Shown here: piece by piece, positions 1 to 10,841 of the stretch
How the letters are laid out: each line of letters starts with the position of its first letter
Numbering within the stretch: the stretch's first letter is position 1
NCBI GenBank assembly: GCA_040112665.1
Contig: CP157796.1
Span: 2,629,501 to 2,693,500 of the forward strand
Length of the DNA: 64,000 bases
Reading direction: 5' to 3'
DNA from: Oceanicaulis sp.
GTDB lineage: Bacteria > Pseudomonadota > Alphaproteobacteria > Caulobacterales > Maricaulaceae
Position numbers and translations under genes: made by a program
The notes under the pieces: generated by a model
Told to the model about the DNA's origin: nothing
Database searches by the model: none
Seen by the model: only the letters and a program-made list of their open reading frames with translations

Positions 1-1768
<1,768 letters not shown>

Positions 1769-1811
1769 GGCGCGGAAGATGGCGTCTCGCTCTGAAGGAG
1801 GTCCCGGCGCT

Positions 1812-1833
1812 TCCCCCGGATCAAGTCCGGGGA
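1812..1833. repeat. REP-like hairpin between convergent genes
   Basis: CCCCGGA-TCAAG-TCCGGGG forms a 7-bp stem with a 5-nt loop in the gap between metC and the convergent DUF4396 gene. The CCCCGGATCAAGTCCGGGG sequence is a familiar dispersed intergenic repeat in alphaproteobacterial genomes. From its position it could act as a bidirectional transcription stop, although there is no T-run. Confidence 0.5.
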
Positions 1834-1857
1834 TTCGGCCGGGAATTCAGGGCATGC

Positions 1858-2526
1858 TCAGGCTTCGGCGGCCTGGCCGTACTCGCGCGGATCGCCCATG
1901 CCTTCCTTCACGCCGAGCTTGACCAGCAGGTAGTTCACCGGCCAGGCGGCCACGAAGCCGAGCGTCAGCGAGATGATCAGCGCGCTCCAGAAGCGCGGGC
2001 TACCCATCCCCGCCTCCCCGGCGAGATAGAGGTCAGCACCGATGGCGACGATCTCCATAACCGCGATGGAGGCGGTTTCGGAATAGACCGCGTCCTTGAG
2101 CGCGGTCTTGAGATCCACCCCCTCCTGCATCATCGGGAACACCGTCGCCGCGTAACCGAAGACGTAGGCGAGCGTGAAGGTGATCGCAGCGACCCAGATG
2201 TTTGAAAGCGAGAGCAGGCCCACGGCGATGACCACGCCGGAAATCTCGCCCATGCCGCATCCTGAATAACAGTGCGCCGTCGACCGGAAGCCGCGCCGCC
2301 AGTCGCGATCGTCGGAGATTTTCGGCCGGCCGCTCGACCAGTAGATCAAGAGGCCGAAAAAGCCCGAATAGGCGACCGAGAACCCCCACACCCATTTCAT
2401 CATCGAGGGCATGGCCGGGTTGTTCTTGCGGATGTCGAGCACGAGGATCACCACCGCGCACGCCGCCTGGGCGACCAGAAACGCGAGCAGCCACGGGCTT
2501 TCGAGAAGCGAGAATACGGTCTGCAT
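1858..2526 (-). CDS. DUF4396 domain integral membrane protein
   Basis: 222 residues with about five to six hydrophobic segments: residues 10-30, 45-65, a central Cys/His-containing helix region, 115-140, and 180-205. The central FRSTAHCYSGCGMGEISG stretch (His and two Cys followed by a small-residue helix) is the hallmark of DUF4396 membrane proteins, whose function is unknown. A conserved Cys/His cluster at a membrane face suggests metal binding or redox sensing, but this is inference. It is monocistronic as far as visible, with the ATG at 2526 and a convergent metC downstream. Confidence 0.7.
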   Translation of the reverse strand: MQTVFSLLESPWLLAFLVAQAACAVVILVLDIRKNNPAMPSMMKWVWGFSVAYSGFFGLLIYWSSGRPKISDDRDWRRGFRSTAHCYSGCGMGEISGVVIAVGLLSLSNIWVAAITFTLAYVFGYAATVFPMMQEGVDLKTALKDAVYSETASIAVMEIVAIGADLYLAGEAGMGSPRFWSALIISLTLGFVAAWPVNYLLVKLGVKEGMGDPREYGQAAEA

Positions 2527-2614
2527 GTGAGCCTTAACGCACCGAGATCAAACGCGTTCGCGCTGGACGCAGGACGCCATTGAATGGCATTCTCTGCCTG
2601 GGAGGATGTATGCG

Positions 2615-2932
2615 ATGAAGCCGTGTCCGCATTGCGACCAGACGCTTGGCGTTGCCGCCTATCTCAGCATGAGCGCCCACGCACGACCGACATGCCCGCA
2701 TTGCGGCGAACGCTACGGTTGGGACGTGAGCGGCCGGATGATGCTTCTGGTCCCCGTGATCGCAATCGGTTCGATGAGCGCGCTGATCTCGCTGCTGCCC
2801 CGCGACTGGCCGGCCTGGAGCATGCTGGTGATCATCCCGGCGCTGATCGGTGTTTGCGCAGCCGTCGCGATCGCTGCGATGAAGCCCGTTCCGCTCAATC
2901 CACCTTCCCGATCGGCGGCAGGCTCCACCTGA
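2615..2932 (+). CDS. Small zinc-ribbon membrane protein
   Basis: 105 residues. The N-terminus carries CPHC and, about 25 residues on, CPHCGERYGW: two knuckles of a zinc ribbon. Two transmembrane helices follow (about residues 45-65 and 70-92). An in-frame ATG at 2606 abuts the GGAGG at 2601-2605, whereas the ATG at 2615 is 9 nt from it, so 2615 is chosen. The last 38 nt overlap the convergent TRIC-family gene. Function unknown; similar small proteins are annotated only as hypothetical. Confidence 0.65.
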   Translation: MKPCPHCDQTLGVAAYLSMSAHARPTCPHCGERYGWDVSGRMMLLVPVIAIGSMSALISLLPRDWPAWSMLVIIPALIGVCAAVAIAAMKPVPLNPPSRSAAGST

Positions 2933-3539
2933 ACACGATCGCGCAGCCCCTGAGCGCGAAGGCCGCCAGCGCAGCGATGGGTGCGGCGAGGCTTTCGCCG
3001 AGACCTAGAGCGACCAGGATCACGTAAACGCCCGCCCCAAACAGGGCGGCGAGCGCATAGACGTCCTCGCGAAAGATCAGCGGCACGTCGTTGACGATGA
3101 CGTCCCGCAGCACGCCGCCGAACGCGGCGCTGAGCACGCCGGTGACGAGCGCGATCGACCAGTGCGCGCCCGCTTCGAGCCCCGCCTGCGCGCCGAGCAC
3201 GCAGAACACGCTGAGCCCCGCCGCGTCAGCCCAGACGAGCGCCCGTCGGCGGGCGCCGGTCTCACCGCGCACGAGCTCCGAGCCGTAATAGCCTGCAACG
3301 CCTGCAATAACCGCGACGGCGAGGTATTGCGGCGCTTCGATCCAGTAGACCGGCAGCGCCCCGAGAAGGATGTCGCGAATGGTCCCCCCGCCCATGCCCG
3401 CGGCCACCCCGATCGCAGCTGCGCCGAACGGATCCAGGCCTTTCCGGGCGGCGATGATCCCGCCGGAGAGCGCGAACAGGGCGATGCCCGCAAAATCGAG
3501 CGCGATGAAGACGAGCGCGACGGTGACGAGCTCGGGCAT
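2895..3539 (-). CDS. TRIC cation channel / UPF0126 family membrane protein
   Basis: 214 residues built from an internal duplication: two three-helix halves, each with a glycine-rich motif (GMGGGTIRDILLG in the first, AAFGGVLRDVIVNDVP in the second). This is the signature of the bacterial TRIC/UPF0126 family (YadS/YicG-like), shown structurally to be trimeric monovalent-cation channels in some members. Some relatives are linked to glycine uptake, so the substrate here is open. The 3' end overlaps the small zinc-ribbon gene tail to tail. Only 3 nt separate it from the DUF389 gene upstream, suggesting one transcript. Confidence 0.8.
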   Translation of the reverse strand: MPELVTVALVFIALDFAGIALFALSGGIIAARKGLDPFGAAAIGVAAGMGGGTIRDILLGALPVYWIEAPQYLAVAVIAGVAGYYGSELVRGETGARRRALVWADAAGLSVFCVLGAQAGLEAGAHWSIALVTGVLSAAFGGVLRDVIVNDVPLIFREDVYALAALFGAGVYVILVALGLGESLAAPIAALAAFALRGCAIVFRWSLPPIGKVD

Positions 3540-3542
3540 GGG

Positions 3543-4538
3543 TCAGGCGCTCGTTGCAGCGAAATGCGCCGCAAGCGCGCTGAGCGCGAGAATGAGCACC
3601 AGCCACACCGCCGCGTTCACATAGACAGAGCGCTTGGCCGAACGCCGCTCGAGCCAGGTGCGGGGCCTGACGCCCTTGAAGAAATAGACGAGCAAGGCGG
3701 CGAGATTGACCGCCACGACATTGATCGAAAGCAGAAGCGCGGCGCGCGCGGCGAGCGTCCACTCCCCCGCCCCGGCCAGCAGCCCCGCCGCGGCTGCAGG
3801 CGGCAGCAGCGCGACGGCGACCATGACGCCCACGAGCGCCGCTGGAAGTCCGGTGGCGATCGACAGGGCGGCGGCCGCGCCTGCTGCGAGCGCGAGCGCA
3901 GGGCTGTCCAGCCCCACTACGGTGCGGCTCATCAGCTCGTCGGAGAAAAGATTGGGGTCGTAGACGAGCCCGATCGCGAAGCTGATGAGAAGGCCGAGCG
4001 CCAGCCCTGCCGCTGCGGTCTTCGCCGCCCGGCCCATGAGCGAAAGATCGCCGAGCGCGGAGGCGAAGCTGAATGCGAGGATCGGCCCCAGAAGCGGCGC
4101 GATCACCATCGCGCCGATCACCGCAGCGACGTTGTCGGCGCTCAGACCGAAGACCACCACGATGGTCGAGAGCGCTGTCAGCAAAACGAAATCGGAGTTG
4201 AGCTTCGCGCCCTTGGCGACGTCCTCGTAAAGCTCTTCACGAAGCGCCAGCGTCCGGCGCTGCTTCTGCGTGGCCTGATCGGCGCTTTCATCGACGCGCG
4301 GCGCGGTGGCTTCTACGGGCAGGACGACGAGCCGCCAGTCGTCCTCGTCTTCGAGCAGCGCCTGGATCGCATCGACCGCCTTCTGCCCGTCGCCGTCGCG
4401 GAAAACCAGGCGCAGGAGGCGGCGGCCGCGGGCGTCGGGCTCTGTCAGGCGATGATCGAGCGGACCGGTCTTCAGCGTCGCTTTCAGAAGCGGCTGGACC
4501 CGTTCGCCGTCAGGAAAGGAGACCTCGATCAGGCGCAA
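3543..4538 (-). CDS. DUF389 / TIGR00341 family membrane protein
   Basis: 331 residues. The N-terminal ~125 residues form a soluble domain; the rest is a membrane region of about six to seven helices beginning with the conserved SADNVAAVIGAMVIAPLLGPI motif of DUF389. These proteins are widespread in bacteria and archaea and their function is not established. The gene lies between the TRIC-like gene (3 nt downstream) and a beta-hydroxyacid dehydrogenase-like gene (5 nt upstream), so a minus-strand operon from about 5.9 to 2.9 kb is likely. Confidence 0.8.
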   Translation of the reverse strand: MRLIEVSFPDGERVQPLLKATLKTGPLDHRLTEPDARGRRLLRLVFRDGDGQKAVDAIQALLEDEDDWRLVVLPVEATAPRVDESADQATQKQRRTLALREELYEDVAKGAKLNSDFVLLTALSTIVVVFGLSADNVAAVIGAMVIAPLLGPILAFSFASALGDLSLMGRAAKTAAAGLALGLLISFAIGLVYDPNLFSDELMSRTVVGLDSPALALAAGAAAALSIATGLPAALVGVMVAVALLPPAAAAGLLAGAGEWTLAARAALLLSINVVAVNLAALLVYFFKGVRPRTWLERRSAKRSVYVNAAVWLVLILALSALAAHFAATSA

Positions 4539-4543
4539 GGCCG

Positions 4544-5428
4544 CTATCCTTTGCGAGCCGGCGTATCGGCGTTTTCGAGCCGGGCGATCAGGCTGGAGGT
4601 GTCCCAGCGTTCGCCGCCCATGGCCTGGACTTCGGCGTAGAACTGATCGACCAGCGCCGCGACGGGGAGCCGCGCGCCATTGTTTCGCGCCTCTTCAAAC
4701 GCGATGCGAAGATCCTTGCGCATCCAGTTCACAGCGAACCCGAAATCAAACTCGCCTTCGACCATTGTGCGCCAGCGATTTTCCATCTGCCAGCTCTGCG
4801 CCGCGCCTTTGGAGATCGCGCCGATCACCGTTTCGGGATCGAGCCCGGCGCGCCTTGCGAAGTGAAGCCCTTCGCTGAGCCCCTGCACCACGCCTGCGAT
4901 GCAGATCTGGTTGACCATCTTGGTCAGCTGACCGGCCCCGGCCTCGCCGCAATGAACGACCGCCTTGGCGTAGGCCTGCATCACCGGCTCGGCGCGCTCG
5001 AACACGGCCGCGTCCCCGCCGCACATGACCGAGAGCTGACCGTTCTCCGCCCCCGCCTGCCCGCCGGACACCGGCGCGTCCAGAAAGCCGATCTCGCCAG
5101 CGGCGAGCGCGGCTTCGTGAAGCTGGCGGGCGAGTTCGGCCGAGGCGGTCGTGTGGTCGACGAGAACCGAACGGCTGGGCATGGCTTCGAGGGCGGGTTC
5201 GGCCACCGCGCGCACGTCCGGATCATCGCCCAGGCACATGAAGACGACGTCCCTGCCTTCGACCGCCTCCTCGATCGTGGCGCAGGCGCGGCCCTCATGG
5301 CGGGCGGCCCAGTTGCGCGCCTTTTCAGAGGTGCGGTTCCACACGGCGACCTCGTGCCCTGAAGCGGCGAGATGGCCCGCCATCGGGAAACCCATCACGC
5401 CGAGTCCGAGAAATGCGATCTTGGCCAT
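4544..5428 (-). CDS. NAD(P)-dependent beta-hydroxyacid dehydrogenase (HIBADH family)
   Basis: 294 residues, usual length. The N-terminal Rossmann motif GLGVMGFPMAGHLAASGH binds NAD(P). The substrate-binding DAPVSGGQAGAENG motif and the catalytic lysine in GAGQLTKMVNQI follow in family order. Likely reactions are reversible oxidation of 3-hydroxyisobutyrate, tartronate semialdehyde, glyoxylate/succinic semialdehyde or a similar short beta-hydroxyacid; the exact substrate cannot be read from sequence. Its stop lies 5 nt from the DUF389 start and it is 8 nt downstream of the flavin reductase-like gene. Confidence 0.85.
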   Translation of the reverse strand: MAKIAFLGLGVMGFPMAGHLAASGHEVAVWNRTSEKARNWAARHEGRACATIEEAVEGRDVVFMCLGDDPDVRAVAEPALEAMPSRSVLVDHTTASAELARQLHEAALAAGEIGFLDAPVSGGQAGAENGQLSVMCGGDAAVFERAEPVMQAYAKAVVHCGEAGAGQLTKMVNQICIAGVVQGLSEGLHFARRAGLDPETVIGAISKGAAQSWQMENRWRTMVEGEFDFGFAVNWMRKDLRIAFEEARNNGARLPVAALVDQFYAEVQAMGGERWDTSSLIARLENADTPARKG

Positions 5429-5436
5429 TGAACCCT

Positions 5437-5916
5437 CTACGCTTTCGCGCCTGCTGCGTGATATTTCGAGCGGTAGAAGACGAGCGCCGGCGCATCGCGC
5501 GGCGCATCGAACCCGGTCACCTCTCCGATGATCACGTCATGGTCGCCGCCTTCGTGCACGGCGCGCCGCGCGCATTCGAACCGGGCGATCGCATCGGTGA
5601 CCAGCGGCGCGCCGTTTGCGCCGGAGGAGAACTGTGCGCCGGACGCCCCGAGGTCGTCGTTCTGCGCGCAGGCGGTGGAGAGAAACTCCTGGTCCGCGCC
5701 CAGCACGTTCACCGCAAAGACCGGCGCATCCCGGAACGCCTTGTAGCGCAGGGAATCGCGTGCGACCGACCACAGGATGAGCGGCGGATCGAGGGAGACC
5801 GAAGCAAAGGAGTTCACCGTCATCGCGCGGGCCCGCCCGGCGTCCATGAAGGTGATCAGCGCCACGCCGGTGGGGTACCGGCCGAGCGCGTCGCGAAAGC
5901 CGCGCGCCTTGTCCAA
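5437..5916 (-). CDS. Flavin reductase family protein (FMN-binding)
   Basis: 159 residues with the FMN-binding flavin reductase fold: RYPTGVALITF, TVNSFASVSLDPPLI and the C-terminal HDVIIGEV motif that closes the flavin site. Such proteins supply reduced FMN/FAD to two-component monooxygenases or act as diffusible flavin reductases. The start is a TTG at 5916 with AGGAG 9 nt upstream (complement of 5924-5928). The frame stays open far upstream (to 8655), but that part is antisense to motB and the SLC13 gene and carries no recognisable domain. It probably heads the minus-strand operon running to the TRIC-like gene. Confidence 0.8.
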   Translation of the reverse strand: MDKARGFRDALGRYPTGVALITFMDAGRARAMTVNSFASVSLDPPLILWSVARDSLRYKAFRDAPVFAVNVLGADQEFLSTACAQNDDLGASGAQFSSGANGAPLVTDAIARFECARRAVHEGGDHDVIIGEVTGFDAPRDAPALVFYRSKYHAAGAKA

Positions 5917-6000
5917 TGGATCGAACTCCTGATTCGCGCCGGGGCAACCGGCCCTTAACCCTAAGGCGCTTACAACGCCCTGTAAGGTGCCGAAGGGTGG

Positions 6001-6918
6001 ATGAGCATGGCGACGGATCAACCGATCATCATCAAGAAAGTCAAGAAGGGCGGCGGGCACGGCCACCATGGCGGCGCGTGGAAAGTCGCCTATGCCGACT
6101 TCGTGACCGCGATGATGGCCTTCTTCCTGATGATGTGGCTCATCAACAATACCGAACCCGAGCAGCGCCAGGGCATTGCGGACTATTTCGCCCCGGCCAG
6201 CGTCAGCCAGTCCACCTCCGGCTCGGGCGGCATTCTCGCAGGCACGGCGTTCGGCGAGGAAGGCGTGCGCGGTTCCGGCTCGGCCTCGGTCGTCGACCGC
6301 CTCGCCCCCCGCCCCGCCGAGGTGCGCGACCGCGAGCAGGAAAGCCCCGACACCGGCGCTGAGAGCTCCGCCGAGCCCGAACCGACCGTCGACGCAGTGG
6401 CGAACGCGCTGGCCCGCCGCGAGGCCGCCCAGTTCGAAAGCGCCGAGCAGTCCCTGCGCCAGGCGCTGCAGGACATGCCTGAACTGGCCGAGCTGTCGCG
6501 TCATGTGATCATTGAGGAGACGCCCGAAGGGCTGCGCATCCAGCTGATCGACCAGGAAGGCCGGCCGATGTTCAACCCCGGCCAGGTCGAACCCAACGAG
6601 CGGGCGAGCGTGCTGCTGCGCGCGATCGCCGAGATCGCGGCCCGCCTGCCCAACCGGATCAGCGTCTCCGGTCACACCGATGCGAGCCCGGCGCCGGCTT
6701 CCGGTCCGTCGAACTGGGAGCTCTCCTCGGCGCGCGCCAACGCGGCGCTGAGCGTACTCACAGGCTCGGGCATTCCCGAGCACCGCATCGCCGAGGTGCG
6801 CGGCAAGGCGGGCGCAGAGCCCCTCTTCCCCGACGATCCCTATCTTCCGGGCAATCGCCGCCTGTCGATCACGCTTCTGCGCGAAGCTCCGGTCATCCCG
6901 CCCGACCGCCGGCTCTGA
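6001..6918 (+). CDS. motB: Flagellar motor stator protein MotB
   Basis: 305 residues. The basic N-terminus (KKVKKGGGHGHHGGAWKVAYADF) leads into a single transmembrane helix with the proton-accepting aspartate D33 in AYADFVTAMMAFFLMMWL, then a low-complexity periplasmic linker. From about residue 150 comes an OmpA-like peptidoglycan-binding domain (SVSGHTDA, NWELSSARANA). With MotA it forms the proton-driven stator; motA is not in the window. A second ATG at 6007 is also plausible because AAGGG at about 5991-5996 is better spaced for it. It is divergent from the flavin reductase gene. Confidence 0.93.
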   Translation: MSMATDQPIIIKKVKKGGGHGHHGGAWKVAYADFVTAMMAFFLMMWLINNTEPEQRQGIADYFAPASVSQSTSGSGGILAGTAFGEEGVRGSGSASVVDRLAPRPAEVRDREQESPDTGAESSAEPEPTVDAVANALARREAAQFESAEQSLRQALQDMPELAELSRHVIIEETPEGLRIQLIDQEGRPMFNPGQVEPNERASVLLRAIAEIAARLPNRISVSGHTDASPAPASGPSNWELSSARANAALSVLTGSGIPEHRIAEVRGKAGAEPLFPDDPYLPGNRRLSITLLREAPVIPPDRRL

Positions 6919-7014
6919 GCGGGCGCAGAAAACGGGTTTCAGAGCCCGGCTGAACCTCGCTAAGGTCGTTCGCTCGCGCGGGCTTCGCCGCGCGGAGCAG
7001 ACCGGCGGGAGGCC

Positions 7015-8862
7015 ATGGAAGACCTCGCAGCGCTCAGCGACTGGCGAATGTGGGCGGTCCTCGCCGGGGTCGGCGTGGCGATCGTATTCTATTGCTGGGA
7101 GCGGTTCTCGCTCGAGCTGGTCTCGGCGGCCATCGTCTGCGGCGTGCTCGTCTTCTTCGAGCTCTTCGGCCGGGCGCAAGGCCCTGGCGCGGGCGAGATC
7201 CTGGCGGGGTTCGCGAACCCTGCGCTCCTGACCATCATGGCGCTGTTGATCGTCGGTCAGGGCATCTTCCACACCGGCGCCCTGGACGGCCCCACCCGGG
7301 CGCTTCTGTCGATGTTCGACGTGCGGCCGCTTCTGACGATCGTGGCGATCTTCGCGCTGGTCTTCGTGGTCTCGGCCTTCATCAACAACACCCCCGTCGT
7401 GGTGATGTTCATACCGATCCTCGCGGCGATCGCGGCGCGCATGAAGGGCTCGCCGTCGAGCTTCATGATGCCGCTGAGCTTCGTGTGCATCTTCGCCGGG
7501 ATGACCACGCTCATCGGCTCGTCGACCAACCTTCTGGTCTCGGATTCGCTGAGGGAGGCGACCGGCGAGTCGATCGGCTTTTTCGATCCGCTGATCCCGG
7601 GTCTCTTCCTGGCCGTGCCGGGCCTTCTGTACATCGCCTTCATCCTGCCGCGCCTGACCCCGCAGCGGGCGGACATGGAGACCGAGTTCGCCGGCAGCGC
7701 GGGCAAGCAGTACATCGCCCAGATCGAGGTGAACGCGGGCCATCCGCTGGCGGGGCAAAAGCCGGTCGCCGGCCTCTTCCCCGATCTTCAGGACATGACC
7801 GTGCGCATGATCCAGCGCGGCGAGCAGGCCTTCCTTCCGCCCTATGACGATATCGAGCTGCAGCCCGGTGATCTCGTCATCGTCGCGGCCACCAGAAAAC
7901 GCCTGACCGAGCTTTTGTCGAGCCGTCCCGAATTCGTGCGCGGCGTGCTGCGCTCGGCCGGGCCCAGGGACGCGCCGACGCCCGGCGAGCGGCTGGCGCT
8001 GACCGAAGCGGTGGTCTCGCCGGGCTCGCGGCTGATCGGGCGGACCATCCGGCAGATCGGCTTTCGCCATTCTGTCGGCGCGATCGTTCTGGGGGTTCAG
8101 CGCCGCTCGCGCATGCTGCGTGCGCGCATGGGCGAGATCCGGCTCGAAGCCGGCGACGTGCTTTTGCTGTTCGGCTCGGCGGACGCGATGAAGAGCCTGC
8201 GCGCAGACCGTGACGTGCTGCTGATGGAATGGGCGACCAGCGACCTGCCCGACATCCGCAAGGCGGCGATGGCGCGCCTGATCCTTCTGGGCGTGGTGGT
8301 GCTGGCGGCGAGCGGGATCCTGCCGATCGTGGTCTCCTCGATCCTGGGGGCGACGGCGATGATCGCGACCGGCTGCCTGAACGTGCGCCAGGCCGCGCGC
8401 GCGGTGGACCTCAAGCTCTTCCTCTTGATCGGCTCGGCGTTCGCGCTGGGCGAGGCGATGGACGCCAGCGGGGCGGCGAACGTTCTGGCGTTTTCGGTGG
8501 TTACGGTGTTCGAGCCTTTCGGAGCGACCGCGTTGCTGTCCGCCCTGTTCTTCCTGGTGATGGTGCTCACCAACGTGCTTTCGAACAACGCCACCGCGAT
8601 CCTGTTCACCCCGATCGCGGTGGGGGCTGCGGCGCAGACCGGCGCTGATCCGCACATGTTCGCCCTGACGGTTCTGTTTGCGGCGAACACCTGTTTCGCC
8701 ACCCCGATCGGGTATCAGACCAATCTTCTGGTCATGGGGCCGGGCAAGTACCGGTTTGCAGACTTCATCCGCGCCGGCGCGCCGCTCTCCTTGCTGGTGT
8801 GGGCGGTCTTCACGATCTACGTCGGTGTGAGTTTCTCGATCGGCGCTGGCGGGTTAAGCTGA
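7015..8862 (+). CDS. SLC13-family permease with paired RCK_C (TrkA-C) domains
   Basis: 615 residues. About 11-12 transmembrane helices are split by a soluble insert (about residues 225-400) that holds two TrkA-C/RCK_C repeats (KPVAGLFPDLQDMTV..., GSRLIGRTIRQIGFRHS...). The TTLIGSSTNLLVSDSLRE motif and the C-terminal TPIGYQTNLLVMGPG motif correspond to the SNT signature pair of divalent anion:sodium symporters. Bacterial members with central RCK domains are annotated as sulfate, citrate or other anion transporters; the substrate is not known here. The gene lies alone, 96 nt after motB, with bpt 23 nt downstream. Confidence 0.85.
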   Translation: MEDLAALSDWRMWAVLAGVGVAIVFYCWERFSLELVSAAIVCGVLVFFELFGRAQGPGAGEILAGFANPALLTIMALLIVGQGIFHTGALDGPTRALLSMFDVRPLLTIVAIFALVFVVSAFINNTPVVVMFIPILAAIAARMKGSPSSFMMPLSFVCIFAGMTTLIGSSTNLLVSDSLREATGESIGFFDPLIPGLFLAVPGLLYIAFILPRLTPQRADMETEFAGSAGKQYIAQIEVNAGHPLAGQKPVAGLFPDLQDMTVRMIQRGEQAFLPPYDDIELQPGDLVIVAATRKRLTELLSSRPEFVRGVLRSAGPRDAPTPGERLALTEAVVSPGSRLIGRTIRQIGFRHSVGAIVLGVQRRSRMLRARMGEIRLEAGDVLLLFGSADAMKSLRADRDVLLMEWATSDLPDIRKAAMARLILLGVVVLAASGILPIVVSSILGATAMIATGCLNVRQAARAVDLKLFLLIGSAFALGEAMDASGAANVLAFSVVTVFEPFGATALLSALFFLVMVLTNVLSNNATAILFTPIAVGAAAQTGADPHMFALTVLFAANTCFATPIGYQTNLLVMGPGKYRFADFIRAGAPLSLLVWAVFTIYVGVSFSIGAGGLS

Positions 8863-8885
8863 GCCATGACAGGAGAGTCGAGGCC

Positions 8886-9659
8886 GTGACCCGTCCGTTC
8901 GCCGCCAAACAGCTGCCGTTCTTCCTGACCGCGCCCTCGCCGTGCCCGTACCTGCCCGGCCGGATGGAGCGCAAGGTGTTCACCAAGCTCGAACTCGGCG
9001 ACGGCCCGGCGCTGAACGACGCGCTCACCCATGCCGGCTTCCGGCGTTCGCAATCGATTCTCTACCGGCCGGCCTGCGAGCGCTGCTCGGCCTGCCGCTC
9101 GGCGCGCATTCCGGTCAGCGAGTTCAAGGCGTCGAAAAGCCAGAAACGCGCGATCAAGCGCAACGCCGACCTCCTGCGCCTGCCACGCCACGCCGAAGCC
9201 ACGCCCGAGCAGTTCGCCCTGCTCACACGGTATCTGGAGATGCGCCATGGCGACGGCGACATGGCGGGCATGGATTTCTTCGATTTCGCCGGGATGATCG
9301 AGGAAGGCGCGCAGCGCACCGAGATCGTGGAGTATCGCGACGCCGACGGCGCGCTCGTCGCCGCCGTGCTCGCCGACCGGCTCGCGGACGGCTGGTCGCT
9401 GGTCTACAGCTTCTTCGAGCCCGAGCTGCCCGCCCGCAGCCTCGGCGCCTACATCATTCTCGACCATGTCGAGCGCGCCCGTGCAGAAGGCCTTCCTTAC
9501 GTCTATCTCGGCTACTGGGTGCAAGGCAGCCCGAAGATGGAATACAAGGCGCGTTACCGGCCGCTGGAGATTCTCGAGCCGGCGGGCTGGCGGCGTCTAT
9601 CCGACGAGGAGGCCGCGTCCGACACGCCACTGCCGCTCGACGGCGCACGATTCGAATGA
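8886..9659 (+). CDS. bpt: Aspartate/glutamate leucyltransferase (Bpt; arginyltransferase family)
   Basis: 257 residues. The N-terminal Ate domain has CERCSACRSARIPVSEF, and the C-terminal Ate domain has YLGYWVQGSPKMEYKARYRP; both are diagnostic of bacterial aminoacyl-tRNA-protein transferases. Bpt transfers Leu from Leu-tRNA to N-terminal Asp/Glu, making them N-degrons for ClpS/ClpAP. The start is the GTG at 8886 with AGGAG at 8871-8875. The frame is open further upstream, but that part runs into the SLC13 gene and has no conserved sequence. Confidence 0.9.
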   Translation: MTRPFAAKQLPFFLTAPSPCPYLPGRMERKVFTKLELGDGPALNDALTHAGFRRSQSILYRPACERCSACRSARIPVSEFKASKSQKRAIKRNADLLRLPRHAEATPEQFALLTRYLEMRHGDGDMAGMDFFDFAGMIEEGAQRTEIVEYRDADGALVAAVLADRLADGWSLVYSFFEPELPARSLGAYIILDHVERARAEGLPYVYLGYWVQGSPKMEYKARYRPLEILEPAGWRRLSDEEAASDTPLPLDGARFE

Positions 9660-9716
9660 TCTAAACGGCGCGCAAGACGGACGCAGAGCCGCAACGCGCT
9701 TCAGGGGGAGAAAAAC

Positions 9717-10838
9717 ATGGATCGCCGCACATTTCTGTCCGGGGCCGCCGTGGTCGCCGCGGGCGCCGCTTCGGCCTGTTCCCAGGAAGGCGCAGAGCAG
9801 ACCGCGCCGGCAGCGCCCGCAGTCAATCGCGGCCGCACCCGCAAGCTGCGCATGGTCACCACCTGGCCGGCCGGCTTTCCGGGGCTGGGGACCGCGGCTG
9901 AGCGGACTGCACAGCTGATCGGGGAAATGAGCGGCGGCGCGCTCGAGGTCGACGTCTACGGCGCGGGCGAGATCGTCGGCGCGTTCGAAGTGTTCGACGC
10001 GGTCTCCAACGGCGTGGCGGACATGTACCACGCCGCCGAGTATTACTGGCAGGGCCGCTCGCCCGCCTACAACTTCTTCTGCTCGGTCCCGATGGGCATG
10101 ACCGCCTACGAGATCATGGCCTGGGTGGAGTACGGCGGCGGCCAGGAGCTGTGGAACGAGCTCGCCGGCCAGTTCAACATCATCGCCTTCCAGGCCGGCA
10201 ACACCGGCCACCAGATGGGCGGCTGGTTCAAGCGCGAGGTCAACACGCTCGAAGACTTCCGCGGCCTGAGGATGCGCATCCCGGGTCTTGGTGGCGCGGT
10301 GATCCGCGAGCTCGGCGGCGCGGCGGTCGCGCTTTCAGGCGGGGAGATCTACCAGTCGCTTCAGTCCGGCGCGATCGACGCGACCGAATGGGTCGGCCCC
10401 TGGAATGATCTCGCCTTCGGCTTCTACCGCGAAGCCCCCTTCTATTACGGCCCGGGCTTCCACGAGCCGGGATCGGCGCTGGCGGTCGGCATCAATCGCG
10501 GCGTCTGGGACGGGCTTCCCGCCGACCAGCAGGCGATCGTGCGCTCCGCGTGCCGTGCGGCGAACAACCAGTCGCTGGCGGAATTCACCTATCAGAACGG
10601 CCTGGCGCTCCGCACGCTGACGGGCGAGCACGGCGTGCAGCTCAGAAGCTTCTCCGACGAGATCTGGCGCGAGGTCGGCCGCATCGCCGAGCAGGTGGTC
10701 GCCGACACCGCGAACGCCGATCCGCTGACCCGCAGGGTCTATGACAGCTATCTGCAGACCCGGCGTCTGGGCCGCGACTGGGCGAACGTCTCCGACGCGC
10801 CCTACTACCAGAAACGCGAACTGGTCCTCGGGCGCTAA
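9717..10838 (+). CDS. TRAP transporter periplasmic substrate-binding protein (DctP/TakP family)
   Basis: 373 residues. The N-terminus MDRRTFLSGAAVVAAGAASACSQ is a twin-arginine signal followed by a lipobox-like ASAC, so the protein is either Tat-exported or a Tat lipoprotein. The mature part is DctP-like with LGGAAVALSGGEIYQSLQSGAIDATEWVGP, closest in style to the TakP group (2-oxo-acid or lactate binding). The conserved Arg in RMRIPG normally binds a carboxylate. It is the first gene of the TRAP operon with the small and large permeases 3 and 11 nt after. The ligand is unproven. Confidence 0.88.
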   Translation: MDRRTFLSGAAVVAAGAASACSQEGAEQTAPAAPAVNRGRTRKLRMVTTWPAGFPGLGTAAERTAQLIGEMSGGALEVDVYGAGEIVGAFEVFDAVSNGVADMYHAAEYYWQGRSPAYNFFCSVPMGMTAYEIMAWVEYGGGQELWNELAGQFNIIAFQAGNTGHQMGGWFKREVNTLEDFRGLRMRIPGLGGAVIRELGGAAVALSGGEIYQSLQSGAIDATEWVGPWNDLAFGFYREAPFYYGPGFHEPGSALAVGINRGVWDGLPADQQAIVRSACRAANNQSLAEFTYQNGLALRTLTGEHGVQLRSFSDEIWREVGRIAEQVVADTANADPLTRRVYDSYLQTRRLGRDWANVSDAPYYQKRELVLGR

Positions 10839-10841
10839 GCG

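Noticed and set aside
5917..8655. Long minus-strand open frame continuing upstream of the flavin reductase gene
   Set aside because: It is antisense to motB and the SLC13 gene, is Arg/His/Gln-rich as expected of a high-GC shadow frame, and has a good TTG start with AGGAG at 5916.
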